Assembly (NCBI GenBank): GCA_030642565.1
Contig: DAOWNM010000030.1
Span: forward strand, 1 to 14,016
Source: Bacteroidota bacterium
GTDB lineage: Bacteria; Bacteroidota; Bacteroidia; Bacteroidales; GCA-2748055
Direction: 5' to 3'
Length of the DNA: 14,016 nucleotides
Numbering within the stretch: position 1 is the stretch's first letter; each line of letters opens with the position of its first letter. Below the pieces are notes generated by a model. The model saw only the letters and a list, made by a program, of their open reading frames with translations. It made no database searches and had not been told where the DNA came from. Of this stretch, positions 12,864-14,016 are shown piece by piece. The translations under genes and the position numbers were made by a program.

Positions 12864-13814
12864 ATGGACAATATTCTGGTGATTGGTGCTGCCGGGCAGA
12901 TCGGTTCAGAGCTGGTGGTTGAATTAAGAAAACTGTACGGCAGTGAACATGTATTTGCCACAGATATCAAACTGGCACCACCAGATGTGATCGAAGGGGG
13001 CCCCTTCCAGGTACTCGATGTGATGGATGACAAACAGCTTATCCACTTTATCATCCGGCACAAGATCACTCAAATCTATCACCTGGCTGCAGTGCTCTCC
13101 GGCAATGCTGAAAAACTCCCCACCCAGGCTTGGAACATCAATATGGATAGCCTGATGAATATTCTGGAAGTTGCCAAGATGGTGGATGAGGTTAAAAAAG
13201 TATTCTGGCCCAGCTCTATCGCCGTTTTTGGTTCGACCACACCCCGTACCAACACGCCCCAGTTAGCCGTGATGGAACCGGTAACAGTTTACGGGATCAG
13301 CAAGCTGGCCGGTGAACGATGGTGCGACTACTACTTCAATAAATATGGGGTGGATGTGAGGAGTTTACGCTACCCGGGTCTGATCAGCTATAAGACAGAA
13401 GCGGGAGGAGGCACAACAGATTATGCAGTGGAGATTTACTACGAGGCAATCCGCAACGGCAGTTATGAGTGTTTCCTCACAGGGAATACATCACTTCCAA
13501 TGCTCTTTATGCCTGACGCCATCCAGGCCACCATCCAGCTGATGGAGGCCGAACGATCGAAACTCTCCATACATAGTGCATATAACCTGGGGGGAATGAG
13601 TATCACACCCGACCAGGTTTACAGGGAGATCCTGAAAGAAATTCCCGGATTTATCATTTCATACAATCCCGATTTCCGGCAAGCCATTGCAGAAACATGG
13701 CCAGAGAGCGTGGATGACTCACTGGCACGTGAAGACTGGGGGTTCAAACAGCATTACGACCTGGAAAAAATGACCGGAATCATGCTAAAAGAGATACGCA
13801 ACAAACTTAATTAA
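12864..13814 (+). CDS. L-threonine 3-dehydrogenase, SDR/epimerase-like type
   Basis: Oxidises L-threonine to 2-amino-3-ketobutyrate with NAD+ in the cytoplasm. The 316 residues fit the short-chain (UDP-glucose-4-epimerase-like) TDH family found in Bacteroidota and animals, not the zinc-dependent Tdh of E. coli. Seen: the Rossmann motif GAAGQIG (8-14); Asp34 at the end of strand 2, which favours NAD+; the HLAAVLSG segment (73-80); the WPSSIAVFG block (115-123) with catalytic Ser; the YGISK pair Tyr143/Lys147; and RYPGLISYKTEAGGGTTDYA, a block typical of this TDH family. kbl starts 6 nt after the stop, which fixes the pathway. The ATG at 12864 is 25 nt after a near-consensus -7 box TAATTTCG (12831-12838). 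No -33 element is at ideal spacing. Confidence 0.94.
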   Translation: MDNILVIGAAGQIGSELVVELRKLYGSEHVFATDIKLAPPDVIEGGPFQVLDVMDDKQLIHFIIRHKITQIYHLAAVLSGNAEKLPTQAWNINMDSLMNILEVAKMVDEVKKVFWPSSIAVFGSTTPRTNTPQLAVMEPVTVYGISKLAGERWCDYYFNKYGVDVRSLRYPGLISYKTEAGGGTTDYAVEIYYEAIRNGSYECFLTGNTSLPMLFMPDAIQATIQLMEAERSKLSIHSAYNLGGMSITPDQVYREILKEIPGFIISYNPDFRQAIAETWPESVDDSLAREDWGFKQHYDLEKMTGIMLKEIRNKLN

Positions 13815-13820
13815 AAGAAG

Positions 13821-14016
13821 ATGTACGGAAAAATAAAAGAGCACCTGGCCACAGAGCTGGAACAAATCAACGACGCCGGCCTGTTTAAAGCAGAACGCAT
13901 TATTTCCTCTTCCCAGCAGGCAGAAATTGAGCTGGAGGGCGGTGAAAAGGTGCTGAATTTCTGTGCCAACAACTACCTGGGACTATCCAATCATCCCGAA
14001 CTGGTGAAGGCTGCCA
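13821..14016 (+). CDS. kbl: Glycine C-acetyltransferase (2-amino-3-ketobutyrate CoA ligase), N-terminal part
   Basis: PLP-dependent enzyme that takes the unstable 2-amino-3-ketobutyrate made by the preceding dehydrogenase and CoA, releasing glycine and acetyl-CoA. 65 codons are present before the window ends. The conserved N-terminus is clear: LFKAERIISSSQQAEIEL, then VLNFCANNYLGLSNHPELV, very close to the same region of E. coli Kbl. The ATG at 13821 lies 6 nt after the tdh stop, so the two genes are surely co-transcribed and together form the threonine degradation pathway. The PLP lysine lies outside the window. Confidence 0.95.
   Translation, partial: MYGKIKEHLATELEQINDAGLFKAERIISSSQQAEIELEGGEKVLNFCANNYLGLSNHPELVKAA

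Overview
The window looks like a chromosomal stretch of a Bacteroidota bacterium, probably within the Bacteroidales/Marinilabiliales range; this is an inference from gene content. Pointers are a dipeptidyl-peptidase-IV-type S9 peptidase of the Bacteroidota form, an orphan 790-residue FtsX-like ABC permease, a PorT-like outer-membrane beta-barrel, a GlnRS beside a separate GluRS, an SDR-type threonine dehydrogenase paired with KBL, and promoter elements of the TAnnTTTG type with no clear Shine-Dalgarno sequences. No tRNA, rRNA, CRISPR array, insertion sequence or phage gene was seen.

Layout. 1-601 (-) is the 5' part of glnS, cut by the window edge. 678-3050 (-) is a large FtsX/MacB-type permease without its ATPase. 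3137-3505 (+) is folB. A minus-strand run then extends from 7989 down to 3524. In order of transcription it holds a DPP-IV-like peptidase, a gutted serine-deaminase gene, an intact CPBP-family membrane protein, a gutted endonuclease/exonuclease/phosphatase-family gene, and a lipoprotein. 8046-8543 and 8645-9007 (+) encode small membrane proteins. 9066-9701 (-) is an outer-membrane barrel. 9798-10417 (-) holds two more gutted genes, tcdA and tatD, just downstream of gltX (10437-11963, -). 12028-12765 (-) is a secreted TPR protein. 12864-13814 (+) and 13821-14016 (+) form the threonine-to-glycine pair tdh-kbl.

The most notable feature is four gene relics in about 6 kb. In each one recognisable sequence from near the start and from the very end survives while the middle is missing. 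The relics keep roughly one seventh to one half of the usual family length (my estimates) and lie directly between intact genes. Three can be recognised only by joining fragments from different frames, so ordinary gene calling would miss or misname them. The tcdA relic stays open in one frame across apparently three internal deletions. This points to deletion-driven gene decay in this lineage, with loss at this locus of serine deamination, ct6A formation, a TatD-type hydrolase and an EEP-type hydrolase.

I did not find a convincing undescribed multi-gene system. The remaining leads are smaller: an apparently leaderless folB with a 12-bp palindrome inside its promoter, a CPBP protein with a Glu-to-Gln change in its first motif, a 9-bp direct repeat two helical turns apart upstream of the barrel gene, and a membrane ORF whose first transmembrane segment lies upstream of any usable start codon.
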